Shown: positions 44,081 to 56,338, counted from the first letter of the stretch. The stretch: DNA of 64,000 nt from Ochotona curzoniae (GCF_017591425.1 NW_024465751.1:4898001-4962000), one strand, 5' to 3'. A program made the numbers and translations. The notes: generated by a model not told the origin, from the sequence alone.

Positions 44081-46944
44081 GACAAAGCATCTCTTGGTAG
44101 CTTGGAACTCTGATACACTGCCGTGTTCTATGCACTCTTGCTTCTGTACTTGTTTAACACACTACATTTTGCAATTTGTTATTTTTATTGTGATACCTAA
44201 GTGTATGTTCTTGTGGACAAAGATGATATTATGTTTACTGCTTTAACACACAGAAGAAATGTTTATGCCTGATAAGCACTGGTGAATGAGGAAATAAATA
44301 ACTCAATGAAAATAGTACAAAGGAAAGATCTATAGTCTTTTGTACATTTTCCTTAGCATCCCACAAATATGAAATTAGTAACCTGTTTATCTGTTTACTT
44401 ACTATCTGTGTTGCCTTATAGAATATAAATTTCATAATGTCAGAGACTTTTCTCACGGTGCCTATAAAAAAAGTCTGGGCAAATCATACACTCCAAATCT
44501 TTAGCAAGAGAAAAAAATAAGTAAAATAATATTGAAGAAATACATGCATAAATATATAACTCATATGATAAAATTATTTATGACATGAATAAACTAAAAT
44601 AATCTACTCACTTTTCATTCAGATCAAGCATTAAAATCAATATTCAAGGAGACCATTCAAATCATTCAGAAAAAGCAATTTACTAAAAATATGGCTCCTC
44701 CAGCAATGAGAACTAGATGTTGCTGGGAAATTGTTTTCAATCTGAGGCAGGAGGAAGGGAGATGGATGCTGTCCTGTGCTGGACTCACAAGTGGGCAAGC
44801 CTCCAGTCCCTCATCTGCTGGGAGGAACACGGACATGGACCACAACAAACACAAACTGCTAGCAAGCTCAGCATCGCTGCACAGAAAAGCATCAGGGAGA
44901 GCATTGCTTCCTCCTCCTAACTCCCTCTCACTTTTGACTGGGCCAGGCCATTTTCCTGCTAGCATCCGTGCTAGGTCTCAAACCTCACGTGTCAGCAAAG
45001 CACCTCTGAGAATACCACATCAAGCTGGATGCTGGGTCAACTGAGAGAGTAGGAAAGAGAGCATAGTACACACTCCAAGGCTTCCTATGCATGTTTCCAT
45101 GTGTTCATTCTTTGTTAGTTCCATGAAAAAGTTAATTGAGTATTTAATGACTGTACTACTATACAAACCGCATTAGGGAATGATTGCAGCTCCTTGCTGT
45201 GTGATGAAAGATAATGCATTTTTGTTAGACTGAGGACAGAGAAATGCTTTTCTGTTTATCTGTCTCTGCATCGATGATTGCCGATTGTGTCTACGTTACG
45301 TGAAGGGCCTAAAGTGCACAAACAACCTCCAGTCAGCTCCAACATAGATAGCTGCTTGCCTAATGCATAGACGCAAGTGAGTGAGATAGGGGCTTAATGC
45401 ATCAAACACCCTTAGAGAATGTTTATCGGCAACTGGACCAGGCTTGTTCAGCCTTAGCTCCACCTCTGACTAACCATGCAATCCTTTCGACTGGCAGTTT
45501 TCAAATAATCTGGTTCCTACAATTTCCCAACAAGCCCTTCAATGTTAGGAATTGTGCTGCAGTTATTCCCCGGGTCCTCACAGTGAGCTGGTATTTGTGT
45601 TAAGTACATGCAAGTATGTATATACAGGTGTATTTGGGTTAGGCTATACTTGTGTATCTGCTCATGCACTTCATACAAACCTGGAGGTTAGCATTATGAT
45701 TTACATGATGGAGGGAACAGCTCAGAATGCTCAGAAGGGTGAGATTACCCAACTGTAGGAAAGAATAATGAAACCCATCATTCTTGTAACATTCCCTGAC
45801 TCTTTCTGAGTTGGGCTAGCACTGAAAGAGAGTTCTAGAATGTGAGCCCTTTCGGCTAGGTAGGCCTTGCTGCCAGAAAGGGGGGTGGGAGCGTGGTGAC
45901 GTACCGAGGGGGCAGAGGGCTGAAGCTTGTCAAGTGTCTGGATTCCGTCCCCAGCTCCTCTCCCTTTCCTGCTTAGGCCTTTCCTCCCCCCTCAATCAGG
46001 CCAAATCCTCACCTTCACGACCCAGGCGAGAGTTCTTCCTTGAACATCTCCCTTGGAAGGATAACAAAAGTGTTTTTACTGGCACTGTTGTCACGGGATC
46101 AAAGCATAGCTCAGGAAATGGGGTCCCTCGAAAGCTGTTTATCTAAAATCTCTTATTTCACCAGTTGGAGCATCTTAAGAGAACATTCTGTGCCTTCTCT
46201 CCCAAGGGCAAATATTTCAGGTACCTGTGTGCTAGGATCCCGGCTGAGGCCACACAGACTTTGTACAATCAAAGCAAACACGGCTGCCCTGGCGGAGCGT
46301 TCCTTTGTGCTCCCGTGAGCCCCTTCTCGCAGGCCGCCCTCTCCTGCCCCAGCCAGGAGGCCATGAGGAAATCCTGATAGAGTCGCTCGCAGGATGTTTG
46401 AGTGATTCTAGGCAGGGAAGGTTTAAAGACAAAAAGCCTTAAATCCAAGCTTAGGTGGGAGTGTTTTTTATTACTGATAAAAAACAGAGTCCCCTTTCTG
46501 GGTAATTCAGATGAGCCCAGAGTAAATATTTATCCTTTTGGCTAATAGGTCTGTTTGGAGGGGCTCCGGGACTCCCAGACAACCAGGCTGATGGATCACT
46601 TTCTGCTTCCCCTGTCTGAGAAGGACTGGGCAAAATTATTTGGCATGAGGAGCCCTTTTCCTGTGGCCTGCCTGTCGGTATGTGTGAGGCATAACAACCC
46701 TCTTTGTGCCAGAAGAGGGTGGGTGTGAAGAAAGACCTTGCCGGGACCTCCCAGCTCCAGCACTCTGAAATGATTTAATGGTCATATCGTCAGTGTTCCC
46801 AGAGCAAACAGCCGCCCACCTCGGAGGAGAAGGCAGAAGATGGATGGCCAAGTCTGCAGCGCCTACCCTCTCCTTACGCTTCAATGCAGCACTTCATTCT
46901 CGGGTACATTTGGAGAATGCAGAATTCACACCACTGGCACCCCC
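44081..46944. other. Single-copy block, GC-richer patch at 45.8-46.9 kb
   Basis: AT-rich to about 45.8 kb, then clearly more GC-rich with short G/C runs (for example 45882-45930 and 46290-46370). No CpG island by eye and no exon assigned. Frames at 44666-45044 on both strands overlap and are unsupported. Confidence 0.45.
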
Positions 46945-46972
46945 AACACACACACACACACACACACACACA
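46945..46972. repeat. (CA)n microsatellite
   Basis: About 13 CA units, uninterrupted. Confidence 0.95.
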
Positions 46973-47084
46973 GAGGGAATTTTACATTCCTGAATAAAGG
47001 ATACATATGGACCCACTACAGACAGACTGTTACAGACACAGGCCCTTCGTTATTCATATTTGTGTTCTCATATTGCCTAGCAAT

Positions 47085-47230
47085 GCCTGGCACAGAGTAG
47101 TGGATTAATGCATACTTCTGAATGAATACATGAATAATTATAGCTTTAATTATTGAGTTAGCATTTAATAGGTGCCAGGCATTTAGGGAACTGTTTTCTA
47201 AGCATTCTCTCGTTTCATTCTCTAGACTGA
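47085..47230 (-). repeat. L2-like fragment
   Basis: 'tgcctggcacagagtagtgg' and 'taggtgccaggcatttaggg' are paired L2 3'-end landmarks, suggesting two overlapping scraps; orientation is uncertain. Confidence 0.5.
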
Positions 47231-47667
47231 ACATGAAATTCAGAGCTGCTACGCAACCATTTCACAGAGATAAAGAGCAAGGGTTAACAGGACAGAGCAC
47301 TTTACCCTTGTCAGTGGTATCAAAAGGTGACTGTCTCTAAAGTTAATGCTTCTAACACTTTATCTACTGAATCATCTGCCCAAAGTGTAAGTTCAAGTTA
47401 TTTCTACATGTGTCGGGTACAAACTGCACAGGTGTTGTTGCTACCGTGCAAAAGCCCATAGGCCTTCGTTATGCAGCATCTGCATTTCAGACATGCCTTT
47501 CTTGCTTTTTCTCCACATTCCCACTTAGTAGGGACTCAGTGGAGGCATCGGCTTTAGAATACAGATTTTGCATTCTCTAAATAGAGGGAAGGTACTTGGA
47601 TTGACCAGTTTAAGGCAGACTCGATATTGTGTGTTGTGTGTGTGTGTGTATTTAAACCACTAGTTTA
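47231..47667. other. Single-copy stretch with short (TG)n
   Basis: TG repeat at 47630-47649; otherwise unassigned. Confidence 0.45.
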
Positions 47668-47895
47668 GGATTGTAAAGCAATCCTAACTCATTGTCTCAC
47701 AGTTTGTAGGTCAGGAATTTCTGGCAAGCTCATCCTGGCCCTTCTTAGGATCTCAGGAAGTTGAAACTCAAGGTGCAGAACAGGTGGCTTCTTATTTGGA
47801 GGGTTTAGGAGACAACCTGATTTCAAGCTGTTTGTGGCCCTTGCCAGGATTCAGTTCCTTACCATGGCAGGAGGACTCTGTTGCCTTGATGTCTG
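47668..47895 (-). mobile_element. Ancient LTR-like repeat, minus strand
   Basis: 'ctcacagtttgtaggtcagg' then 'ccttgccaggattcagttcc' follow a known old eutherian LTR-like order; it abuts a MaLR LTR. Confidence 0.45.
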
Positions 47896-48635
47896 TCATA
47901 GTCTAAATGCTTCTGTCCCCTCCAAAATTCATCTTGATGGTTAAACCCTAGAGCAGGGCTGGCATTGTGGTGCCCAAGGTAAACCTGTCCCTTGGGATGC
48001 TGGCATCCCATTCTGAACTTCCTGAGTCAAGGTTACTATGCTTCTTATCCAGCTCCCTGCTAAGGCACCTGGGAAAGCAGCAAAGGATAGCCCAAATGTT
48101 AGGCCTTTGCTGTGCATTTGGAAGACCTGTAAGGAATTCTAACTCCTGTCTTCAGTTTGGTTCAATGCCTGCCATTGTGGTCATCTGGGAACTTAACCAC
48201 GGAAAGAAGGTCCCTGTCTCTTAATCGGTCCTCTCTCTTCTCTCTCTCTCCCTCGCTCTCGCTCTCTCTCTCTCCTTCTTTCTACCTCTCCTTCCACCCT
48301 CCCTCTGCCACTCACTTTACCTTTCAAATAAATGAATAAACTGATCTTAAAGCTCTAATACAGCAGCGTCAAGAGTATGGTGTCTGAGAGAGAGCTCTCA
48401 CTGATGAATACATGCCTTAATAAAAGGGCTGGAGGAAAAAGGCTCCATCTATCTTTCCATCCTCTCCTCCATGCCAGGAGATAGTGTTCATCTCCTCTAG
48501 AGGATGTGGCATTTAAAGTGACCTCTTCAATCAGAGATTTGGTCCAAAACTGGCCAACAAATTTGCCGCCTCCAAAACTATGAGGAATAATTTTTTGTTG
48601 GTTTCTTTTGCCTGATCTCAGGTATTTTGTTAATG
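47896..48635 (+). mobile_element. ERVL-MaLR-type LTR split by a CSINE
   Basis: Left piece 47896-47956 ('tagtctaaatgcttctgtcc', 'ccaaaattcatcttgatggt') and right piece about 48352-48635 ('cttaataaaagggctggagg', 'ctccaaaactatgaggaata', 'tctcaggtattttgttaatg') are the two parts of one LTR in sense orientation, interrupted by the SINE at 47957-48350. Confidence 0.7.
47957..48350 (+). mobile_element. CSINE inserted in a MaLR LTR, with long CT tract
   Basis: 'gggctggcattgtggtgccc' head, 'atccagctccctgctaaggc', 'cctgtcttcagtttggttca' and 'cctttcaaataaatgaataa' tail. The pyrimidine block has expanded into a (CT)n-rich tract at 48230-48290. Confidence 0.8.
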
Positions 48636-48639
48636 CAGC

Positions 48640-48960
48640 ACGAAGAGCCCAAGATGCTGGCAGGTAGCCAGCCACTGCGCTCTGCTGTTAGAAGCTGCCG
48701 ACATTCCTCCAGATGGCCTTCACATCTTCAAACAGCTCAAAGCACGTCAGTCCTCGTGCTTCGTGTTTCAAATTCCTCTGAGTCCTCTTATGTAAGTTAC
48801 TTCTTTTAAGGACTCATGTGATTGTATCAGGAACACCTGGGTGCTCCCTTGAAGCTCAACGGTTGCACATAGCATCGTGCAATTACAGGGGTGTTTCACC
48901 TGTTCTAGAGATTAAGGCCTGGCATCTTGGAGACTATTCCCAGAGATTGTTCCTACCATG
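48640..48960 (-). mobile_element. Ancient LTR-like repeat, minus strand
   Basis: 'ggccttcacatcttcaaaca', 'caaattcctctgagtcctct', 'ggactcatgtgattgtatca' and 'gagattaaggcctggcatct' follow the order of an old eutherian LTR-like repeat. A donor-like 'gtaagt' at 48792 lies inside it and is not taken as an exon edge. Confidence 0.45.
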
Positions 48961-49599
48961 CTGCCTGATGGTTGAAAAGTAAAGACGTGTAAGAATGGCT
49001 TAAAGAAGGGCAAAAAAGATTCAGCTCGGCAAACCTTGGGAATGGCACTTGGTGTTAAATATTATGAAAAATATGTGGTCCTCAGCTGGCTTTTAATCCA
49101 CACATATTTTTTCATTTACTGTTTAAAGTTTACACCAAGAAAGGAAGAAAAGGACAACCTCATCACACCATCTTTGGTTACTTCAGAACAATTAATATGT
49201 TTATCCCAAATATGGCCCTAATCCATGCAGAATTCACTTACAGTCAGGTTAACATATATGACACTCAGGTATGATTTTCTTCATTTTGCAAACAGCAGCT
49301 TGATTAATGGAATTATTAAGCATTGTGTTGACACTGTTACAGGCACTTTGAAAGAAAGAGCCCTCACTCCTGAAATGGAACACTTGACATTTGGACTGGA
49401 TATAACTGGAGGCAATGGCTATTTTTCAGGATCTAGGCATGTTAAAAAAAAGTGTTGGGACAAAATTTATGAGAGGAAATAGGTGTCCGTGACTTCACAA
49501 CATGGGCTAAGGTCTTTTGGGGATCAGCTTGAGCTGATGGCACAAGCACAGTGTTTAGAATAGGGCAAGCTGGTGTCCGAACGCAGAAACCAAAGTCGT

Positions 49600-49690
49600 G
49601 AACATTGTGGTCCTGGACGCATTGTTTCACTTCTCTGAGTCTCATATCTTCATTTCTGAATTGCAGAGAATAACACAACTCTCTCAAACT
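49600..49690 (+). repeat. MIR fragment
   Basis: 'tttcacttctctgagtctca' and 'cttcatttctgaattgcaga' match the MIR core order ('cacttctctgagcctcagtttcttcat'). Confidence 0.6.
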
Positions 49691-50332
49691 TTTTAAAAAG
49701 ACCATCTTGGTGTTCTATAGTGTGCAGACATAGTTTTACTGAGTTACATAAAGTTAGTAACTAACTTCTATGTTCTGTTTCTTCCTGGTCCCAGTGGCAC
49801 TGTGCTGCCAAGGATGACCACATTAGGTAAAAGTGGTGCTCAGTCCTAGGCCAAGACCATTGATCATGTGCATGTTCAGGCTAATATTCAAAGCACTATC
49901 ATCCATTTTATTTTTTCATGCACATGTGAAGCCAATCTGAAGATCTCATCAGAGATTAGCAGAGGGCATTAGACTAACAGGAAGGTGAGAAAAGAAAAGT
50001 GGAAAAGAGATAAACGCTGGATCTAAAGGGAGGTAGGAAGAGAAGAGGGTTAAGGAAATCAGAAACTCTTCTCTTGATCACAGAAAGGAGAGGTAATTGG
50101 CGAACTGAAAACTCAGGTGAAAAGGCAACACTAAATAGCTGTTTTGGCAAAATGAATCAAGTTGGTAGAAACATGCTAAAATATTATCAAGAAACACTTG
50201 GGTAAGATTGGCAACATAAATTTGCTCCAAAGTCAATTTGTGTGATTACACTATAGGTCACAGCTCGGGAACAGAAGCAAAATGCCATGTTTTTATGAAA
50301 CTCAGAAAGGTACATATTTATTATCAATAAGC

Positions 50333-50450
50333 CATTTATTCTTTACAAAAACATGTATTGAATACTTATTATATGACAGACACTGTTCTAGTTACTAACA
50401 ACTGAATAATTGTAAGAGAGATCAATTTTATGTCATGGAAAATTGCATGT
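50333..50450 (+). repeat. L2-like fragment
   Basis: 'tgtattgaatacttattata' and 'gacagacactgttctagtta' are L2 3'-end landmarks. Confidence 0.6.
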
Positions 50451-51000
50451 TTGTAGCAAGAAACAAAATGGCAAAGGAAATGAATATGTGTTACTAATAT
50501 AAATGCAGGCTATAATTTATATACATTAAGTACATATATATGTTAATACATATCCTTTGTATTTGTCTTTATCATGTCTATATGAAGTTACATCGAACAA
50601 CCACACTAGCTCATGTAACGTGTTCCCTGCTGCTTTAGAAATGTCTCAGAGAGATAAGAAATCTTTCCAAAGGTGACAGAATTATAAAAGTTAGAGCCCA
50701 GATCTGAGCATGGATGCTGTACCCCAGACCACTGCTCCTGCTGTTTACCGGTTACACTACTGAGTGTGATAGAAAGGGGGCCATCTGACACTAACAGCAT
50801 TAATCCAGAAAGGAGTTAAAGACCTGGGGGCCAGAAAAGAGAAGGGGTACTATCTTTGAAAGTTGGGGGAGGGGTCAAGGTTTTGATATTGTCCTTGAAA
50901 CTTTACAGCATATTACTATTGGAGAGCAGTGTGGATGAAAGCTGGTTGTGGTCAGACTCTGCTCTGCATTTTTACAGGAAAGCATACTTCAGCCTTCCTT

Positions 51001-51015
51001 GTGAGCCTCCACTTT
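51001..51015 (+). repeat. Target-site duplication of VNTR retroposon copy B (left)
   Basis: gtgagcctccacttt, repeated exactly at 51940-51954. The inferred top-strand nick is CTTT/AA, close to the L1 endonuclease consensus TTTT/AA. Confidence 0.9.
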
Positions 51016-51939
51016 TTTTTTTAATTTAAATTTTTTACTTTTGATGATGTTTACATAGTTGATCAGGGTGGGAAGGATCAACAGTTAGGGAAAGTGGATG
51101 TGATCATTATTTCCAAGTTTTCTATTTCCTCTTCCTGTTTCTGGGGAAAGAGGGACAACAAGGGGAGAAGCCACACCCAACTTCCCAACTGTCCTGGTAC
51201 CCAGGAATGGGGAACAGCCACCTGATATCAACCCAGGGTCCTGATATGATGTACGCGCCAAGGATTCTGCCCCTGTGGTTTCGATAGTTCTGAAATGCTG
51301 TCAATATCGCTGATCCAAGGATGAGGAAGCCCTTCCAATGTCTGTTAGCTCACATAGTTGACCTGACAGTCTCCATTCCCCAGAACTTTGCTGTAATTGT
51401 TTGACTGGGGCAATTATCTGATTTATTCTGTTTTCCTTCTTCTGCTATGGTACCAGATGAGCTGCCATATCCTCCAAGTGCATAAGGGCCTGTCATCCAC
51501 TGCTCCATCTTTTCTACGGAGGAGGACCAGTTCTTGCAGGCAGGCCCAAGGACCTGAGACAGACAACTTGTGCCCTACTGGATCCCCGCCCCAGGGACTT
51601 GTGGATTCAGCATCTACCACACAGGTGGGCCAGAGCACACCAGCCAGGAAACCCAGGTCTCTCCAGAACCCCTGCCCCTGGGCTCACAAGTTCAACACTC
51701 ATTATGCAGGCAGGCCCAAGAGCCCAAGTCAGGTGAACTAAGCCCTGCTAGAATCCCTGCTCCCAAGGCTCATGGATCTAGCATCTGCAATGCATGTAGC
51801 CCAAGGACCTGGGCCAGGCCACCCAGATCCCATCAGAGCCCTTGCACCCAGGGCTCTCATATCCAGCACACATTGCATAGGTGGACCCAAGGATCCAGGC
51901 CAGGTGACTTGGGCTCCTGCTGGATCCCCTGCTCCCGGG
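51016..51939 (-). mobile_element. VNTR-bearing retroposon, copy B, with exact TSDs
   Basis: A 0.92-kb minus-strand insertion. From its 3' end: T-rich tail complement (51016-51050), a ~490-bp unique 3' domain shared with copy A, then ~4.7 units of the ~86-bp repeat, where it stops abruptly at the duplication (5' truncation inside the VNTR). Tail, variable 5' truncation, 15-bp exact duplication and CTTT/AA target together indicate L1-mediated retroposition. No pol III boxes or protein domains were seen. Frames at 51397-52046 are translation of the repeat. Confidence 0.85.
51540..51939 (-). repeat. ~86-bp tandem repeat (VNTR) of copy B
   Basis: Units start near 51540, 51627, 51713, 51799 and 51885. 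Each has 'ggcccaaggacctgag/gccag', a 'ccctgct.gaatccctgc.cc' core and 'gggctcat...agcacacat.gcat'. Units differ from one another by roughly a quarter of positions by eye. Confidence 0.85.
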
Positions 51940-51954
51940 GTGAGCCTCCACTTT
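51940..51954 (+). repeat. Target-site duplication of VNTR retroposon copy B (right)
   Basis: gtgagcctccacttt, identical to 51001-51015, directly adjoining the truncated VNTR. Confidence 0.9.
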
Positions 51955-54900
51955 AAGATGGTGTTGGTCTTTGCTTCATGAGAGGTATTCTGTTCTTTAG
52001 TTTTTTGGTTCCTAATGGTAGGGCATGTGGAAGACTCTCCATGCATTGTTAATTGTCAATGTAGGATGTGTATCATGCTTTCAGCAAATGGTAGGACTCT
52101 ATTAACGATGGTAGGAGCTCTGTCATTACTGCTCTCATTTTTGCATTCTCCCTTCAGGTATGCTTATGACTCAAAAATATCAGAAAATCCTATCTCTGCA
52201 CAGGTGGTTGAGGATCTGTTGGCTTCCTTACCTTTCAAATAGGCAATGTACAAGGCTTGAAGGTATAGGCAATTAGAGAAAAACAGAATCCCTTTGTTGG
52301 GAATAAAACTCTTAACAGGCTGTTTGCTGACTACACTGAGGATCATCTAACGAGCCAAAGCACAGTGCCCTCGATTTTTCTCCTCTTGACTGAAAGGAGG
52401 AGTAGCGTTGTTTCTTTTCCCCTCAAAGACCTTCACGATAACATTCTCACTCAGCAGCACCTGAGTCAGCACATCATTACCAGTGACACTCTAGTTCAAT
52501 GAACAAGCGCGATGGTTTATTTATAAGCCTCTTTCCCAATGGGAACCTGGGAAAATTGCTGTTCTCAGGAGTAAATAAAGGTCAAGATGCCTTTATACAT
52601 ACTCAGTGTAAAATCTAGCAGTTGCTTTTGCATGATGGCAGAACTTTAAACTATGAACTATTCCTGATTATGTTTCCCTGAAATGTTTAGGGTGATTAAT
52701 ATATGCTAGCCACCCTGACTTGATCATTGCATAATGTACATAATGTCAAAATATCACACTGTGTCCTTTTAAGGATGTACAGTTATTCTAGGAGCATCAA
52801 AAATGTTTAAAACAATCTTAAATGCTAGGTGAGCTTGTCGGGAGTTTCCCACAGGAATGTTCCTATCCGTGTCCCCAGGATAGCTGACCCTGTCCCGTGT
52901 GACAGAACCTTCTGCAACTCAAAGCTCACCTCTTTGTGTCTTGCTGCTCACTTGGAGGGAAGATCTGGACTCCTTCAAATTCTGACCACCTTGTACGTCT
53001 TCCCTCTAATCACTTGCTGATTGTTTAGCAGGTGCTGGGCAAGCATCTTGTCTGCTTTGCTTACTCCTCAGTGCCGACAACTTCGGAAATCTGTATGCTT
53101 GTCGGATCAACAGAACTTACTGAATAAATTATATCATTTTGTCTTCAATATCACCTCATGTAGTATGTATGATGTACCTGCTTTAGGAACCCAGTGTTTA
53201 TAATGATGAAGGAATTTGTCCAAGAATGTAAGAGAGAATCCAGGATTAAAATTCATGCTTGTCTGAGTTCAGACATCATTTGCTAAACCAATACTCAGTT
53301 CTGGCTCAGTCTGAATTTATGCAATAGCTCCATAGAATCCCAAACAAGTCCCCTAGAATGACCATGACCATGACCTTGTTTTCAACATGCGCTACAAGTT
53401 GCTCCTGCTTTATTCAAACCCTCCCCTTGGACCCCAAGGGCTTAGTAAAGCAGCATCCAGCACATTCTCCAAAAAGATCCAATCCAATCCCTTCAATTCT
53501 TTGCATAAATTCACCCAAGCCTCAGACTTTGAGACAAACAATTTACATATTAGTTTGTTTACTAAAGAGTAAGGAACTTTTGAGTTTCTTTGGTGACTCT
53601 AGGGATCAAAGTGGAAAAGCGTGGAAAGGATCTTAGCACATGTTTTTTAAACAAAATTATATTTAATCTACCACCAACCCATGTCAACTTCGTTTCTTCT
53701 GTTAGTGGTGGTGAAGGGGGGACACTTCGTAGAAAACAAGTGCTTCAGTTGGAGAAATTGTTGTGAAGCAGAGACGAGTTTGGAGCAGACCCAAGGACTG
53801 AAGTTCCTTCTTTGCTGAGATGAAAATTGAGAAAAGAAGCTTATTTTTTCCCCTTATACTTCTGGGCACGACTCCCAGCCTTCCCTAATTTTTGAAATCA
53901 AGCTTTTGGGAACAGTAAGTACACATGTGCCTCCATCCCCAGTGCACAGCTACACCCATCCATTGCATAAACTTGCCCACACCCAGGCTCATGAGGAAGA
54001 AGCAGAAAGGGTGAGCCGGAGACAGTGGAAAGCACAGAGAGATATGCAGTGGAAGTGCATCAGTGTCGTTTATTAAGGCTGCTGTGCTCCTTGCTGGAGG
54101 ACAAGGGAGGAGAGCCATCCTGACAGAAAGATGCTGCAAGATATTTCTGTCTCATTGATTTGGAAATCATCAAATAGAATCCTAAATGCCAAGGCCTGAA
54201 AGCCCCTCACCATTCTTCTTTGTTTCCCTTTTTAATGCTGGCAGAACTGCAAACTGAGATAACACCAAGGTATTTATAGCTGTGTATATTGATTTTTTTT
54301 TGTCCTTGGAAGCTACTCTATTCTATTTTAACTCCAAAACAAGTGAAATGAGCCAGCTGTGGCAAAATCTCATTTAAGGCAGCAGTGTAATGATATTAAA
54401 ATAATAACATGTTAAGGAAGTATCTAGCAATACAATACTTGGGTAGTATGGCATGAGGAATTGCTCTTGAATGCTTTGGCTTCTGAATAAGGCTTTGGCT
54501 GGGTGTTTTGCAGCTAAGCTATTAAGCAAATGAAAATTTAAGATGCAGTACATTGCCATGGTGACAGGGCATCAAATAGTGCAAAAGAAGGGTAGTCATG
54601 ATTGGTGACTGCGACCGGTAAAACAATCAGGAAAGGTTGAAAATGGACATCTTCATTACATCTTTGAAGCATCCAGATTTCCAGTCTTTGTCAATAACAT
54701 CATTATCCAGAAAGCACCAAACACTGATGGCCCCTCCTCCTTTTCCAGTGGACCGTATCCACCAGCCAAGGTCTCGTGTCCAGCCTGGAATATTGTAACA
54801 TCTTACACCCGGATTTCCATTTATTGCCTTTTTGTATAGGAGAAAATATTTTCTTCTTGAGGTTTTGCCTTCTTGACTCTGCACAGTGTTCTCCTTGAGA

Positions 54901-55464
54901 TAACTTTGGCCATGATCTCAATGCTTATTTATATTTCTTTACGTGCGAGGATGATTTACTTGGAGGGTTCAAGAATTAATATGGCATAAAAATATATTTG
55001 TTGCTTAGATTTTGTTCTTCCTCCTTTTGCAGTGAACCTTATTACTGCAAGCTCATTGGTATAGGTATTACCCTCCACGCTTATACATGTGCATATATGG
55101 AGAGGATACTTAAAATCAATTTCGGTAATGAACAGCTATGCAGTATGCTATTATGGTTTAGGAATAGGTTAGATTGTTATTAACTAGTGTCATTAGGTTG
55201 TGTGATATATCTCTCACATTTATTGCTCCTAACTAAATTTTTATGGCCTTTAACCAACATTTCCCAACTAGCCCCTTTGTCCCAGCCATTGGTAACTCCA
55301 TTTGCTGCTTTAGTTAGTTTCATATCTTAAAATTCCATAAGCAATTGAGCTCATGTGCAATTTTTATTTCTGTATCTGGTTTGTTTTAATTAAATAGTGT
55401 TCTCTTAGTTCAGCCATATTGATACAAAAGACAAGCTTTTTTGTTTTTCTCTATCTTTTTTTTT
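51955..55464. other. Single-copy block, low repeat content
   Basis: About 3.5 kb with only a MIR-like scrap near 53205-53290. The section 54170-54580 is free of recognisable repeats. It includes 'ttgccatggtgac', an RFX X-box-like half site, at 54552-54564. No exons assigned. Confidence 0.45.
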
Positions 55465-55746
55465 CATATTTACTCTAATTGAAAAGGCAGGTTTACAAAG
55501 GGAAAGAGACAGAAAGATCTTCTGTCCACTGGTTCACTCCCCAAGTAGCCACAATGGCTATACCTGAGCCAATCTGAAGCCAGGAGCTTTTCCTGGGTCT
55601 TCCATGTGGGTGCACCAAGCCTGATTTTCTTATCCTTAATGACTAAAAATTATTCTTTGTGTATGAATGTCATAAATTCTGTGTCTGTTATGAGATCCTG
55701 GTGCATGAAAGGCAAGGACTCACCACTAGGCCACTGCACTAGGCCT
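55465..55746 (-). mobile_element. CSINE with replaced middle segment, minus strand
   Basis: Tail side is normal through 'tcttccatgtgggtgcacca' (about 55614) and head side resumes at 'gagatcctggtgcatgaaag' to 'ctaggccactgcactaggcc'. About 75 bp of unrelated AT-rich sequence (55617-55690) sits where 'gggtcccaaggctttgggcc ... gccacaagc' is expected. Confidence 0.8.
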
Positions 55747-56322
55747 GTTCATTGATGTTTGAAGGAAGACAATGATCATCCTGCTTTGAAAATCACATAA
55801 CGTGATTGAGTTAACATCTTTGGTGATTGACATGGAACGTTGGCCCTGTTCTAGTAGTTCCAACATTCATACTGCTGATCAGTTGTCTGCCTCTGTTGCA
55901 TTAATCGCTGAGTATTGTTTTATGAAAACAGGAATCACTCACTGATGACCTTTGTCTAAAACCACAAACAGAGTTTAGGAAACACCTTAAGTGAATTTGA
56001 CTCTGTTCCTTTCTTTGATGCCACTTTGAACAACATTACAATCCTCTCCAGGGGGATTTGCATATTGATTTTCACTAATCCTTCCTCCAGCAATATTCCA
56101 TCCGAAAGTCTGATTGCGTAGTTTCTTATCTTTTGGAGTGGAGACAATTACAACCTAGAGGTTTAGTGAATGGATTCTGAAGGCATATTGTCAGCATTTA
56201 AGCTCTGGGTCCTTCAGTTCTTGCTGTGCTTCCTTAGGCAGTAACGTATCTGTTATTAGAAGACAAAATATTCATAGTGATAATGTAGCAACTATGAATT
56301 ACTTCATACATATGCTTTCATT
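55747..56322. other. Single-copy stretch
   Basis: Nothing recognised. Confidence 0.4.
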
Positions 56323-56338
56323 AAAAAATATTTATTTG

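Larger units (their letters stand above)
48961..51000. other. Single-copy block with MIR/L2 scraps
   Basis: MIR-like at 49600-49690 and 50640-50740, L2-like at 50333-50450; otherwise unassigned AT-rich sequence. Confidence 0.45.

Noticed and set aside
43773..44135. 120-codon minus-strand open frame
   Set aside because: Lies in an ancient repeat remnant with no splice context and no recognised protein similarity.
48680..48797. Exon-like segment ending at 'gtaagt'
   Set aside because: Sequence order fits an old LTR-like repeat; the donor motif is coincidental.
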